NCBI RefSeq assembly: GCF_963259705.1
Contig: NC_081846.1
Location: 93,260,641-93,324,640 of the forward strand
Origin: Myotis daubentonii
Taxonomy: Eukaryota; Chordata; Mammalia; Chiroptera; Vespertilionidae
Direction of reading: 5' to 3'
Length of the DNA stretch: 64,000 nt
This document shows positions 24,061-36,399 of the stretch, one piece after another. The translations under genes were made by a program, and so were the position numbers. Each line of letters begins with the position of its first letter. Within the stretch, counting starts at the first letter, position 1. Under the pieces are notes generated by a model. The model did not search any database. It was not told where the DNA came from and was given only the letters and a program-made list of their open reading frames with translations.

Positions 24061-27000
24061 TCTGTACCAGGAGCCCATGTCTGGAGGGGCCGGGGGGGCC
24101 TGGTCCGGGCTGGGCTCTGAGCCCGGCCTGCATGCTTTTGGAGCTGAGCTATTTGCGGGAAGGCACGCCTGTCTCTCATGACGCACTGTCTGGTTCCCTC
24201 GCTCATCTGCGCAGCTGGTGCTCCCAGAACCCCAGGAAAGTCAGTGGTCAGCCCCAGCGCGGCTGAAACACTGCTGCATTCAGAAGGAGATGGATGGCGC
24301 GCATATCACCTTAGTGCGATGATTAAGCCCAGACTGAAGTGACTGGTCCTTCAGACAGCGCCTTGGAAGGTCTGGAGGTCTCTTATGTTCTCTCTTTAAA
24401 CACAGTCGACTCGCTGAGGACTCCTTCAGCAGAGTGCAGTCCTGCGGTGCCTGCTGGGACAGCCAGCTGAGTGACTCTGGAGAGAGCGAGGGGTCACCGG
24501 GAGCACGCGGGAGCAGGAGGCCTGTGGGGCGTCCAGATGGGACCATAGAGACACCCTCTGTGCCCTCAAGGCCAGCGAAGTGCAGAGATGCGCCCGCATC
24601 ACAGGTGTTTGGCTGGCGCGGGAATGAAGGTCTAGGTCTACTGAGCATCTACCATGAGGCTCCTACTCTGCTCCAGGCTCAGCGTCATCCCTACAATGTG
24701 ATGGCTCCTCTGATGGGTCTACAGTTGGAGAAACTGAGGCTCAGAGACCTGACCTGCGAGCCTGCGCCCCCGTCACCCCGCCACCCGCAGAGGAAGAGGA
24801 CTGTTCTGCTCCCAGTGGCTGCATGCCTTCCAGGCCTCCAGGGTGATTTCCTGAGACTGGGTTTCAAATATCAAGAACACTCACCTCCATGATCACTGGT
24901 CCGAGGCAATGCCCGCAGGCAGCCCGAGTCCAGGCGAGACCCAATGACCTTTCAGCTCAGCGGATGCTTAGGGAGGTCCTACCACACATCTGACCAGAAG
25001 TGAGTGTTGTTGGCCCACACGATGCATTAAATTAAAATAGTTTATAAATTTGGGTATTTTGTATCAAAATACCAATTTCTTGCTTCGTTTGAAAAAGCTG
25101 AAATAGACTGCATTTAACAAGGGCTTATCCATGTCGCTGCCCCTTGCGCTGTCCCAGGTCTCACCCGTCTGAGTCTCACCCGGGTCTGTCCTCCGCTGGC
25201 CCAGGGGACTCTGGCACCTGGAATTTCCAAGCGTCATGCTGGGCGAGGCTCTCCCTCAGGGAGGGAGTGACCTTTCCTCCCCACGGGGCCCCTGCTCCTG
25301 CACTGGGGGTCTCCCCTCTTCCCTTGGCGGCTTGCTCCCAGGTGAGCTCACCAGGGACAAGAGAAAAAAGGAAGCGGGTGTGGCCCTGGTCCTCTGCAGC
25401 TGGCAGTCAGGGCGGAGCATGTCCTCAGGGCGCCACCATCACAAAGTGGGATCACTTTGGCCAAAAAGCACTTCCTCTGAGAAGAGGAAGACTTGACTAG
25501 CTCAGAAACCTGGGGACACAGCTCACTTCCCCAGAGCACTTGACTCTACAAAATCAGGGCCAACAGTCAAGAGTGCTGGTGCCTGGAGGGCAGCAGCAAC
25601 AACAGCCACGGGGCATGTGGCTAATGGCCAATCAGAGCTCAGGGTGCCTCAGGGCAGCCTGGCACTGGGTGGAGGCATAACTGCCCCTGCAGACATGCCC
25701 AGCGGGGGTGGGGGTGGGTAAGGACTTGCCAGCTGCTGGAGAAAGCCAGGGAACTTCCTGTGTGCACTCCCAGGGCCAGGCTTCCAGGAACTGCTCCACC
25801 TCAGCAGCCTGTCCCCCAGATGGTGTTTCGGCCAGCACACCGCGGGGGAGGAACGCTGCCCAAGGACCAGATTTCCCCTTAAGTGTTCAAAGAAGAGAAA
25901 TCATGTTTCAGAAACTACCACAAATGAAATTAAAAGATTCACTGTAAGTAAAATTACTAAAAAATAATTTCTTCTCTTACAAGATTGGGTTCTAATCTCA
26001 GTTCGGCATCTCTTGACTGTGGGGTTTTGTTTTATTGTAGTTTCTTCCTCTTTCTTTTTTGTTTATTTTTTGCTTAAAGTATTACAAAGGGTATTACATA
26101 TGTGTCCCTTTTTTTCCCCTGCCGTGGAAAATCCCCTGGCCTTCCGTACCCCACAGTGTCTTATGTCCATTGGTTATGCTTATGTGCATGCATACAAGTC
26201 CTTCGGTTGATCTCTTACCCCACTCCCTCCTGCACCCCAACCCTCCCCGGCTTTCCCACTGCAGTTTGACAATCTGTTTGAGGCAGCTCTGCCTCTGTAT
26301 CTATTATTGTTCAAAAGTTTATAATGGTCTCTATTATCCATGAATGAGTGAGATCATGTGGTATTTTTCCTTCATTGACTGGCTTATTTCACTTAGCATA
26401 TATCCTTTCTGATTGGTGTTTCTGGTTTCTTGGGATATATTCCTAGAAGTGGGATCACAGGGTCAAATGGGAGTTCCACTTTTAGTTTTTTGAGGAAATT
26501 CCATACTGTCTTCCATAGTGGCTGCACCAGTCAGCATTCCCACCAGCAGTGTACGAGTGTTACTTTTGCTCCACATCCTCTCCAGCACTTGTCCTTTGTT
26601 GATTTGTTGATGATAGCCACTCTGACAGGTGTGAGATGGTACCTCATTGTTGTTTTGATTTGCACCTCTCGGATGATTAGTGACTTTGAGCATGTTTTCA
26701 TATGCCTCTTGGCTTTCTGAATGTCCTCTTTTGAAAGGTGTCTGTTTAGGTCCTTTGCCCATTTTTTGATTGGATTGTTTATGTTCCTTTTGTTAAGTTG
26801 CATGAGTTCTCTATAAATTTTGGAGATTAGGCCCTTATCAGATATGACATTGGCAAATATGTCTTCCCATGTAGTGGGTTTTCTTGTTGTTTTGTTGATG
26901 GTTTCTTTTGCTGTGCAGAAGCTTTTTATTTTGATGTGGTCCCATTTGTTCATTTTCTCTTTAGTTTCAAGTGCCCTAGGAGCTGTATCAGTGAAGAAAT

Positions 27001-27706
27001 TGCTTGGGCATATGTCTGAGGTTTTATTGCCTCTGGATTCTTCTAGAGTTTTTATGGTTTCCCGCCATATATTTAAGTCCTTTATCCATTTTGAGTTTAT
27101 TTTTGTGTATGGTGTAAGTTGGTGATCTAGTTTCATTTTCTTGCATATATTTGTCCAATTTTCCCAACACCATTTATTGAAGAGACTGTCTTGACTCCAT
27201 TGTATGTTCTTGCCTCCTTTGTCAAATATTAATTGGGCATATTGGTTCGGGCCAATTTCTGGGCTCTCTATTCTATTCCATGGATCTATATTTCTGTTCT
27301 TGTGCCAGTACCAGTCCGTTTTGAGAACAGTGGCTTTGTAATACAGCTTGGTATCTGGTATTGAGATCCCACCTACTTTGTTCTTTCTCAGGATTGATAC
27401 AGCTATTCGGGGTCTTTTTATTTCAGATGAATTTTTGGAGAGTTAGTTCTAGATCTGTGAAGTATGCCGTTGGTATTTTAATGGGAAGTGCGTTGAATTT
27501 ATAGATTGCTTTGGGTAGTATGGACATTTTAATGATGTTGATTCTACCAATCCATGAACACGGTATGTTCTTCCATTTGTTTATGTCTTCCTCTATCTCT
27601 TTTATCAACGTCCTGTAGTTTTCTGAGTAGAGGTCTTTTACCTCTTTAGTTAAGTTTATTCCTAGGTATCTTAATTTTTTTGGTGCGATGGTAAATGGGA
27701 TTGTTT

Positions 27707-28087
27707 TTAATTCTCTCTTTCTGAAAGTTCACTATTGGTGTATAGAAATGCCTCAGATTTCTTGGGGTTAATTTTGTATCCTGCCACATTGCCAAATTCA
27801 TGTATTAAGTCTAGTAGTTTTTTGATGGAGTCTCTAGGGTTTTGTATGTATAATATCATGTCGTCTGCAAATAAGGACAGGTTTACTTCTTCTTTTCCAA
27901 TTTGGATGCCTTTTATTTCTTCTTCTTGTCTAATTGAAATGGCTAATACTTCCAGTACTATGTTGAACAGGAGTGGTGAGAGGGGGCATCCCTGTCTAGT
28001 TCCTGTCCTTAGGGGAAATGGTGTTAGTTTTTGTCCATTGAGTATGATGTTGGCGGTGGGCCTGTCATGTATGGCTTTTATTTCCAC
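27707..28087 (-). pseudogene. L1 ORF2 reverse-transcriptase fragment
   Basis: This is an open segment of 126 codons covering the RT palm with the FADDMILY catalytic motif and [14 protein letters not shown] upstream. It belongs to the interrupted L1 ORF2. Confidence 0.9.
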
Positions 28088-29762
28088 CTTGCTGAGAGTT
28101 TTATCAAAAATGGGTGTTGGATTTTGTCAAATGCTTTTTCTACATCAATTGATATGACTATGTGGTTTTTTTCTTTCAATTTGCTTATGTGATGTATCAC
28201 TTTTATTGATTTGCGGATATTGTACCATCCTTGCATCCCTGGGATAAATCCTACTTGGTCATGGTGTATGATCTTTCTTATGTACTGCTGGATCCGATTT
28301 GCTAAGATTTTGTTGAGGATTTTGGCATCTGTGTTCATGGGGATATTGGCCTGTAATTCTCTTCCATTGTGTTGTCTTTACCTGGTTTTGGTATTAGGGT
28401 GATGCTGGCTTCATAGAATGAGCTTGGAAGTGTTCCTTCCTCTTGAATTTTCTGTAGTAGTCTGAGTAGGATAGGTTTTAGTTCTTCCTTGAATGTTTGG
28501 TAAAACTCCCCTGTGAAGCCATCTGCTCCTGGGCTTTTGTTTGCTGGAAGCTTTTTGATGACTGCTTCAATTTCTTCCATAGTTATTGGCCTATTGAGAT
28601 TTTTGATTCTTCCTGTTTGAGTTTTGGAATGTTGTATTTTTCTACGAATTTGTCCATTTCCTCCAGGTTGTCTAGTTTGTTGGAGTAGAGCTGTCCATAG
28701 TATTTTTTAACAAGCATTTGTATTTCTGTGGGGTCTGTTGTTATTTCTCCTCTATCATTTATGATATTGTTTATTTGGGTCCTGTCTCTTTGCTTCTTGG
28801 TGAGCCTGGCTAGAGGTTTGTCAATCTTGTTTATCCTTTCGAAGAACCAGCTCTTGGTTTCATTGACTTTCTGTATTGATTTTTTGGTGTCTAATTCTTT
28901 TATTTCTGCTCTAATCTTTATTATCTCCTTCTTTCTGCTCACTCTGGGGTTTTCTTGTTGCTCTCTTTTCATTCTTTGAGTTGTAGAGTTAGATGATTTA
29001 CTACCATTTTTTCTTGTTTAATGTGATATGCCTGTAGGGCTATAAACTTCCCTCTCAGGACTGGTTTCATTGCGTCCCATACATTTTGGACTGTTGTGTT
29101 TTCATTGTCATTAGTTCCCAGGAGGTTTTTAATTTCTTCTTTGATCTCGTGGGTAACCCAATCATTATTTAATAACATGCTATTCAGCTTCTAAGTGTTT
29201 GAGTATTTGGGGTTGTTTTCATTGTAGCTTACTTCTAATATTATGCTACCGTGGTGTGAAAAGATGCTTGGTATGATTTCAATCTTCTTGAGTTTGGGGA
29301 GACTTTGTGTTTGTGACCCAATATGTGGTCTATTTTTGAGTGTGTCTTATGAGCACTTGATTAGAATGTATATTCCATGGCTTTGGGGTGAAGCGTTCTG
29401 AAGATGTCAATTAAGTCCATCTGATCTAGTGAGTCATTTAGAATTGCTGTTTCTTTGCTGAGTGTTTGTCTAGAGGATTTATCCAGTGATGTCAGTGGTG
29501 TATTAAAGTCCCCTACTATGATTGTGTTGTTGTCGGTCTCTCCTTTGATATCTTCCAGGACTTTTTTCATGTATTTGCATTCTCCTGCATTGGGTGCATA
29601 TATGTTTATCAGGGGTGTATCTTGTTGTATTGATCCCTTTAGTATTATCAAGTGGCCTTCCTTATCTCTTGCTATGGCCTTCACTTTGAGGTCTATTTAG
29701 TCCGATATAAGTATTGCTACCCCAGCTTACTTTTCCTTTCCATTTGCCTGAAAGATATTTTT

Positions 29763-30353
29763 CTATCCCTTCACTTTCAATCTGTGTGAGTCCTTTCTAA
29801 TGAGGTGGGTCTCTTGTGGACAGCAAATGTATGGGTCCTGTTCTTTTATCCATTCAGCCACTCGATGTCTTTTGGTGGGAGCATTTAGTCCGTTTAAGTT
29901 TAAAGTTATTATTGAAAGGTACTTGTTTGTAGCCAATTCTTTTTTGTGTGTGGCTGTTTTCTTTCTGAGCTTTTTAGTGCTTTTTACACCAGTCCCTTTA
30001 GCATTTCTTGCATTGCTGGCATGGTGGTGATAAACTCCCTTAGCCTTTTTTTTGTCTGTGAAGCTTCTTATTTCCCCCTGAATTTGGAATGAGAGCCTGG
30101 CTGGATAGAGTATTCTTGGGTTCAGTCCTTTGCTTTGCATCACTTTGTAAATTTCCATCCATTCTTTTCTGGCCTGATGTGTTTCTGTTGAGAAATCATT
30201 TGATAATCTAGTGGGAGACCCCTTGTATGTAACTTTCCGTCTCTCTCTTGCAGCCTGTAAGATTCTCTCTTTGTCCTGAACATTTGTTATGGCAATTATG
30301 ATGTGTCTTGGTGTGGGTCTTTTCGAGTTCACCTTGTTTGGGACTCTCTGCAC
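29763..30353 (-). pseudogene. L1 ORF1 end and ORF2 start
   Basis: This 196-codon open segment carries the ORF1 C-terminal domain (ILYPARLSFQ, then EIRSFTDKKK) and runs on into the ORF2 endonuclease start (ITLNLNGLNAP) without a separating stop. The normal ORF1/ORF2 boundary has been lost by mutation. Confidence 0.85.
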
Positions 30354-31199
30354 TTGTGTGACTTTTTTTCTTCCCCACCTCAGGGAAGTTTTCTGATATT
30401 ATTTCTTCAAATAGGTTTTCTAATCCTTGTTCCTCTTTTTGTTGTTCTGGCACCCCTATTATTCGTATGTTGTTTCGTTTCGTGTTGTCCGAAAGCTCCC
30501 TTAGGCTCTCCTCCTGTCTTTTAATTTTTTTCTCCTATTGCAGTACAGTTTGGGTGTGTTTTGCTTCTTTGTCTTCTAATTCACTAATTCGGTCCTCCGC
30601 TTCTCCTAGTCTACTGTTGATACTTTCAATGGTGTTTTTTATTGCAGCTATATTGCTCTTCATTTCTTCCTGGGTCTTACTTAAGTTGTTGATTTTCATC
30701 TGTTTCTTCTTGCTTCTTGCATATGTTGTTGATTATTTCCTCCATCCTGTTTATGCCCTCTAGGACCCTTATTCTGAATTCTTTTTCTGTCATGTTGCAT
30801 GCCTCTGTATCTCTTAGCTGCTTTTCTGGCGAGTCCTCCTTTTCTTTCCTTTGGGGGTTTCTTTGTCTACCCATGTGTGACCTCACTGTCATAACTAGAC
30901 GTTGAGTCGTTCAGTGGCTGCTCCCTGGGCGGCAGTGGCTCCTTGGGCTGTGGTTGCTCCTCGGGTGGTTGCGGTAGCAGCTGCTCCTCAGTTGGCAGCA
31001 GCTCCTCTGGTGGGTGTTGTTCACAGCTGTGGTGGCTCTTCTGGCTGGTGGGGGGATGCATCACGTACAGGTGCTGTTCCTCAGAGGGTGTGGTGATCAG
31101 GAGGCTGCTGTTGCTTGGATCTGCTGCGTTGATGTAAGGGCACATAGTACAACACAACAAGGAACCACGTACCAGGCACTGAACACAAATATATTCACG

Positions 31200-31649
31200 A
31201 TATTAATAACCCCAAATAAAGGTGACCACTGGAATTAACAAGATTAGGGGATAAGGAAGAAAGAATAGAAAACGATAAAAGAGAAAAAAGAAAAGAAAAG
31301 AAAATTAAGGAAAAAAAAGGAATGCAAAAATGATATTGGTGAAAAAGGAGGGGGGAAAAAAGAAAAAAAAAGAGCGAAAAGAGAGAATGAAGTAGAAGAA
31401 GAAAAGAGACTATTTATATGAGGAGAAAACTCTGATTGAACTGCCATTAATCCCAAATCATTCCAGCAACAGATCCCTGGAGATGAATGCAAACTACAAA
31501 TAACCATTAATATCAAGAGAGGGAAGGGAAAACAGAGCACAAGAATAACCGGGGGTGGGAGGGGTGGGGGGGTATACGGAGGCAAAAACCAGCAGAAAAA
31601 AAAATAAAATGAAAAAGCAAAACAACCTCACAAGCAGTCCTAAAAAACA

Positions 31650-31692
<43 letters not shown>

Positions 31693-32340
31693 AAAAAACA
31701 ATATACTCAAGAATCAAGCAAACAGCAACAAAACAATAGAAAGATAAAAGAAGAAAAAACTTTGGATAGTGAATAAAGATAAGGGATAGGTGTATAACGA
31801 TTTAGAACAGTGGAGTGGAAATAGGATTTATAAGTAGGGTGAAATTTTGACAGGGTGTAAAAAGAAGGATTCAGGAAAATCTAAAGCAGGACTAGAGTAA
31901 GAGATACAGGACAACAAAAGGGGAAAAGTGAGATCAAGGGTTTTAGCATAGAGGTAAAATTGAGGTAGGGAAAATTGATGCTAAAGGAATGATGAAAATA
32001 GAGTGGAGAACACTAATCCCAAAATAAAATAAAGAGAAAATAAAATAGCATTTTAAAAAATGGTAAAATGGTAGCAGTAATAATATTGGTTAAAAATAAA
32101 AATGTAGTAATTAAAAGGGTATAATCAGGAGATGGAAAAAAGAAGAAAAAAATTGGTTTCGTAGTTAAAAGGTGAAAAAAGAAAAAAAATTTGCAGTAGT
32201 GAAGGTCCTTCGGTTCTTCTGCTCTTCAGTCTGGCTTGCCTTAGTCCTGCCAGGTATTCAGGAGAGTGTTGAATTTCCCTGCGATACACTGTTCCTCCGT
32301 GTTGTAAACAACAGTCCTGATTTTTTTTTTGTTTTGTTTT
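31200..32340. other. A-rich low-complexity region next to the L1
   Basis: This stretch is purine-rich (AAAAGAAAAAGAG and similar) and could be the L1 5' UTR on the minus strand or an older insertion. No gene. Confidence 0.45.
31650..31691. repeat. (CA)n microsatellite
   Basis: About 20 uninterrupted CA copies. Confidence 0.95.
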
Positions 32341-32732
32341 GTTTTACACAAGACATTTCTTCTTCAAACATACATATTCTATCAAGCATTACTCAATTCT
32401 ACTCAGACTTCTTAAATTTCCGAATTTCCTTGGTGTCTACATTTTGATGGAGTCAAACATTCAAACATTTACAAAACAATCCATGCGCATTGGACAAACT
32501 TAAAACAATACAACCCTAACCCTCCCCCCCCAAACCCCCCACTCTGATCAGTTAGCAGTTGCTGGTTCATTCTTTGAGATTACCCTGTGTATATGCTTAT
32601 GTAAACGTGGGGAGGGGATTTCCTCTTTTACTTCCTTTCTGCAAAGTATCACTCAACTTTATAATTCAGTTTCCTATTGAAGAAATGACATTTGAGGCGT
32701 CCCTCATGTCCGGGATGCTTCTGTAAACATTC

Positions 32733-32900
32733 TTAAAAAAATTGTGTTTTTTAAAAAATGTGTTGATCTGAGAGAGAGACACGGACTTGTTGCTCTAGTT
32801 ATGCATTCGTCGTTGGTGGATTCTTTTTTGTGCCCTGACTGGGATCCAACTGCCAACTTGGATGGGGAGGACCAACTGCACTACCCGGCCAGGGCCGCCC
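32733..32900 (-). mobile_element. VES SINE, truncated
   Basis: It has a GATCTGAGAGAGAGAC start, GTGCCCTGACTGGGATCCAA in the middle and a CCGGCCAGGGC end. It is shortened internally compared with a full VES. Confidence 0.75.
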
Positions 32901-33099
32901 TGGATGTTTCTAGATTAAACAAAAAATAAAAAAAGGAACCCCGCACCGAGGCTGCCTCCAAACAAGTTAAAAATTCCCCGAGAGAGGACTTCCAGCTGCT
33001 TGGCAGATACTGGAGAACAGGAGAGGCAGTGGCGCCTGAGCATCCTGGGGTAAAACAAAAGGATGCGCGGACAAGGCCAGAGACATGGGCTCTGGTCTG

Positions 33100-33750
33100 C
33101 AGGTTCCCCTTTCCCTCTGGGCTGGAGCACCGCCTGCCGGGAAGCTACCCACTGGGGGTGCAACCAAGCAGTGCACTCGGGTCCGCGGCCGCCACCAGCC
33201 CCCCACGCAGGGGAAGAGGCTGGAGACCCAGGCTGCGCAGGCGCGGAGGCGAGCACAGTGGGCGTTTAGCTGCGCGGGGCGTATGCGTCATCGCGAGGCT
33301 GCGAGGCGCCGCTGGGGGATGCTGGCGCCGCACTGGAGGGGAGGGCGAGGGTCAGTTCCTTTAAGCGGGCGCGGACTTTCCTCAGGGATGGCTTTGGGTT
33401 TTATTTCCTCCTGGATCCGCGCCCTGTGGAGTGATTCTCATCCTCCTCCGTGTCCTGCTGCTTGGGACGCGGCCAGCAGGAGGCTTCCGGGAAGTGGACA
33501 GGCCATCCCTAGGTAAACCCTTACCCTTGCCCAGCTCTGGGCCCGGCCCAGCAAGGCCGAGGTTTGTGAAACAGAAGCAGAAATTCCGTCCCAGGAGCGG
33601 TTGCCGGTTTCCAAAAGTTTGGTCCCTGGAACTTTCCCCCTAAAGAACCGTGGACTTCACGCTCCCACGTGCCTGGTGAATGCCCGCATCTAGCAGCCAG
33701 CGTGTCCCGGCCACGCCCCGCCCCGCACACCAGCACATTACCAGGCTCCC
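33100..33750. promoter_or_regulatory. CpG island
   Basis: CpG dinucleotides are frequent here (GCGCAGGCGCGG, GCGAGGCGCCGC, CGGGCGCGGAC) in a genome section otherwise poor in CpG. A CRE-like TGCGTCAT lies at about 33283-33290 and a plus-strand donor-like CTAG then GTAAAC at about 33511. It could be a promoter for an unseen transcript. No first coding exon is provable. Confidence 0.5.
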
Positions 33751-34451
33751 GGGGCCAGGCTTTATGCTACAGGGCGAATTATTGCGTCCGTTGGAGGAGA
33801 ACTGAATTCCCAGTACATCTTACTGGTTTTCAGCCATGTTGGTGTATTTACAAGCAAGTTCCAGACAGTATTGTGGCAGCGGCAAATATGGATGCTGCCG
33901 TGGGTCAAATTGTTGCACAGCGCCTTCCATTCCATTGAGGTATGTGTGTAGGAGGTGATGCCAAGTCTGCAAAGAAAAGGATCATAAGTCGCAAGTGTGT
34001 CTTCATTTTTGTTAATGCTCCAAGCAGGGGAAAAGCTGCTTGCTCCTTGAGGCATTTGCTCGTTGATAACTGAAATCCAACGTGTATTACAAAATTCAGA
34101 GTGCATTGTGCCCCGTTACAAAAATAAAGCCACTTGGAGTTTTTGCTTTGGCAGCCCACATACTAAAATTGAAACAATGTAGAGACGTTAGCAGTTTCAA
34201 TGCAACAGCACTTTGAGAGGATTGTACATCCTGACTAAGTGGGATTTATTCCTGGGATGCGGGAATAAATATGAAAAATTAATCAATGTGATACACCACA
34301 ATAACAGAATGAATGACAAAAAGATGACCACCTCTAGGAAAAAAACTTTTAAAAAAATCTGTATGAGATAATGGATATTAAGTGAACTTCATGTGGGCAT
34401 CACTTCATAATATACATGTTCATATACAGTATACATAGTCAAGTCAGTAGG
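33751..34451. other. Unrecognised stretch with overlapping minus-strand frames
   Basis: Open frames of 114 codons (33762-34106) and 84 codons (33905-34159) overlap on the minus strand. They do not match a family I know. They may be a decayed gene or transposase fragment. Confidence 0.3.
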
Positions 34452-34459
34452 CTGTACAC

Positions 34460-34539
34460 CAAGCATGTCAAACTCAAAGGCTAACATGGGCCAATAAAAT
34501 GAGGCATACGGCCCATGGGCTGCACGTTTGACATGCTTG
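34460..34539. mobile_element. 80-bp hAT MITE with perfect 8-bp target duplication
   Basis: The inverted ends CAAGCATGTCAAACTCAAAG and its complement-like CACGTTTGACATGCTTG are flanked on both sides by CTGTACAC (34452-34459 and 34540-34547). It is too short to code. Confidence 0.92.
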
Positions 34540-34849
34540 CTGTACACTTTAAACTTACACAGTTTTGTATGTCAATTATAGCTCAATAAAACTGGAAAAA
34601 ATTTAAACCATGAAAATGTAAGTTTTATGGGGCAAGAATTTTTTGGTCTGTTTTAGTTTCTTCTGTATGCTCAGTAACCAGAACAGCCTCTGGCATATAA
34701 TAGGTAGTCATATTCGATGAATGAATGAGAAAATACAAAGACTAATGTATTGCCATTCCTTTTTATCTTTTAAGTGAACTACAACAAGGAGATGCGAAGA
34801 TTAACTAAAGATCATACTAATGTAGAAGGAAGATTCAGGGACAGAGGTA

Positions 34850-34850
34850 T

Positions 34851-34934
<84 letters not shown>

Positions 34935-34993
34935 GAGAGAGAAATATCACTTTGTTGTTCCACTTATTTATACATTCATTAGTTGTTTCTTTT
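34850..34993 (-). mobile_element. Partial VES-like SINE with compound microsatellite
   Basis: (ATTT)n at 34851-34886 is followed by (GA)n to about 34930, then AGAGAAATATCACTTTGTTG as in the VES 3' region. It is interrupted at its inner side by the L1 fragment. Confidence 0.6.
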
Positions 34994-35700
34994 TTTTTAT
35001 TGCTTACAGTATCACAAAGGGTATTACATATGTGTCCCTTTTTATCCCCTGCCCTTGACAGTCCCCTGGCCTCCCTTACCCCCCAGTGTCTTATGTCCAT
35101 TGGTTATACTTATATGCATGTATACAAGTCCTTTGGTTGATCTCTTACCCCCCTCCCTCCTGCCCCCCAACCCTCCCCGACCTTCCCGCTGCAGTTTCAC
35201 AATCTGCTTGAGGCTGCTCTGCCTCTGTATCTATTATTGTCCATAAGTTTATAATGGTCTTATTATCCATGAATGAGTGAGATCATGTGGTATTTTTCAT
35301 TCATTGACTGGCTTATTTCACTTAGCATAATGCTCTCCAGTTCCATCCATGCCCTTGCAAATGGTAAGAGTTCCTTCTTTTTTACAGCAGCATAGTATTC
35401 CATCGTGTAGATGTACCACAGTTTTCTAATCCATTCATCTACTCATGGGCACTTAGGCTGTTTCCAGATCTTAGCTATGGTAAATTGTGCTGCTGTGAAC
35501 ATAGGGGTGCACATATCCTTTCTGATAGGTGTTTCTGGTTTCTTGGGATATATTCCTAGAAGTGGGATCACAGGGTCAAATGGGAGTGCCATTTGTAGTT
35601 TTTTGAGGAAACTCCATACTGTCTTCCATAGTGGCTGCACCAGTCAGCATTCCCACCAGCAGTGCACGAGTGTTCCTTTTGCTCCACATCTTCTCCAGCA
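34994..35700 (-). mobile_element. LINE-1 3' fragment
   Basis: It is homologous to 26060-26590 but includes the 186 bp missing there. It ends abruptly at 35700 in the CTCCAGCA segment. It belongs to the same bat L1 family as the copy at 26 kb. Confidence 0.88.
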
Positions 35701-36399
35701 CCCCTTACTTCTGATGACATGATTTTGGCTCTTTGGAGCCTCTTGTCTGTGAGCCGGGGGGCTGGGTGTGTTGCTGCACAAGCTTCCCTGTTCTCTGGAC
35801 TGGCATTGATGCTAATGCACGGCTTGTGCATCACAGGGAAGTTCTCTATCGCTTGCACACTGCTTTTTGTGTGTGAACCAGCAGACAAACTCTGGTTCAG
35901 TTTAGTATGTGAAAATCAGAGAAACAAGCAACTCTAGGAGATTCTCAGGATTGACAGTAAAACATTCTCCAGCAGCACCAGGAGCTAAAGCAGGGTCCTG
36001 GGGAGCAGTGGCCACTTCATTCTATTGTGTCATAAAATTAAATCTGAAATGTGAGACCTAATTCAAAAACAGAAATTAGAGTGGGAATCAGCTCCTTTAT
36101 TTGAAATACAACACCTGGGAAAGTATTTAGAGTGAAAATGAAATAGGACCTAAAATAGATGCATGCCCTGCAGGTCAAATAGTTAGGTGGCACACTGCCC
36201 AGGTGATCACCTCTGACAAGGACACTGACAGATATTGTAAATCATGCAAAGTAAAAACAAGACAAAAAAATCATTTAATTCAGATGTGTGAGCGCGACCC
36301 AACAAGGAAAGAATCTACCCACTCTCTTGTTTTACCCTTAAATACTCAATGTGAATTAACTATCAATATAGATGGCTAACCTGATCAGCTCCTGGTGAA
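35701..36399. other. Unassigned stretch
   Basis: It may be flanking sequence or part of the retrovirus-like element that follows. No feature could be proven. Confidence 0.35.

Larger units (their letters stand above)
19900..25950. other. GC-rich block without a recognisable gene
   Basis: Long overlapping open frames occur on both strands, the longest 224 codons on the minus strand at 22385-23059. High GC explains them, and none shows a domain, homology or consistent codon pattern. Two Tigger/MER2-like pieces are embedded. It could be an old non-coding RNA or gene remnant, but nothing in the sequence proves that. Confidence 0.4.
26060..31200 (-). mobile_element. LINE-1, near full length, degraded
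   Basis: The 3' end lies at low coordinates (T-rich tail complement at 26040-26080). The ORF2 C-terminal region is at about 26530-27140. The reverse-transcriptase region with FADDMILY is near 27870, and an [14 protein letters not shown] segment is near 28140. An endonuclease start with SIITLNLNGLN is near 29900. ORF1 lies above about 29970, with a start reading MGRQRNPQRKEK near 30874. Frameshifts and stops interrupt both ORFs, so it is not autonomous. Compared with the copy at 35 kb, the 3' region lacks 186 bp. The upstream 30.9-31.16 kb part is likely 5' UTR. Confidence 0.93.

Noticed and set aside
31555..31776. Plus-strand frame with a histidine/threonine run
   Set aside because: It translates the (CA)n microsatellite.
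32505..32545. CCCTAACCCT string suggesting telomeric repeats
   Set aside because: Only one to two units followed by a C-run, so it is not an array.
33762..34106. 114-codon minus-strand frame next to the CpG island, considered as a gene or transposase
   Set aside because: I could not match it to a family and a second overlapping frame covers the same bases. It is kept only as an unassigned stretch.
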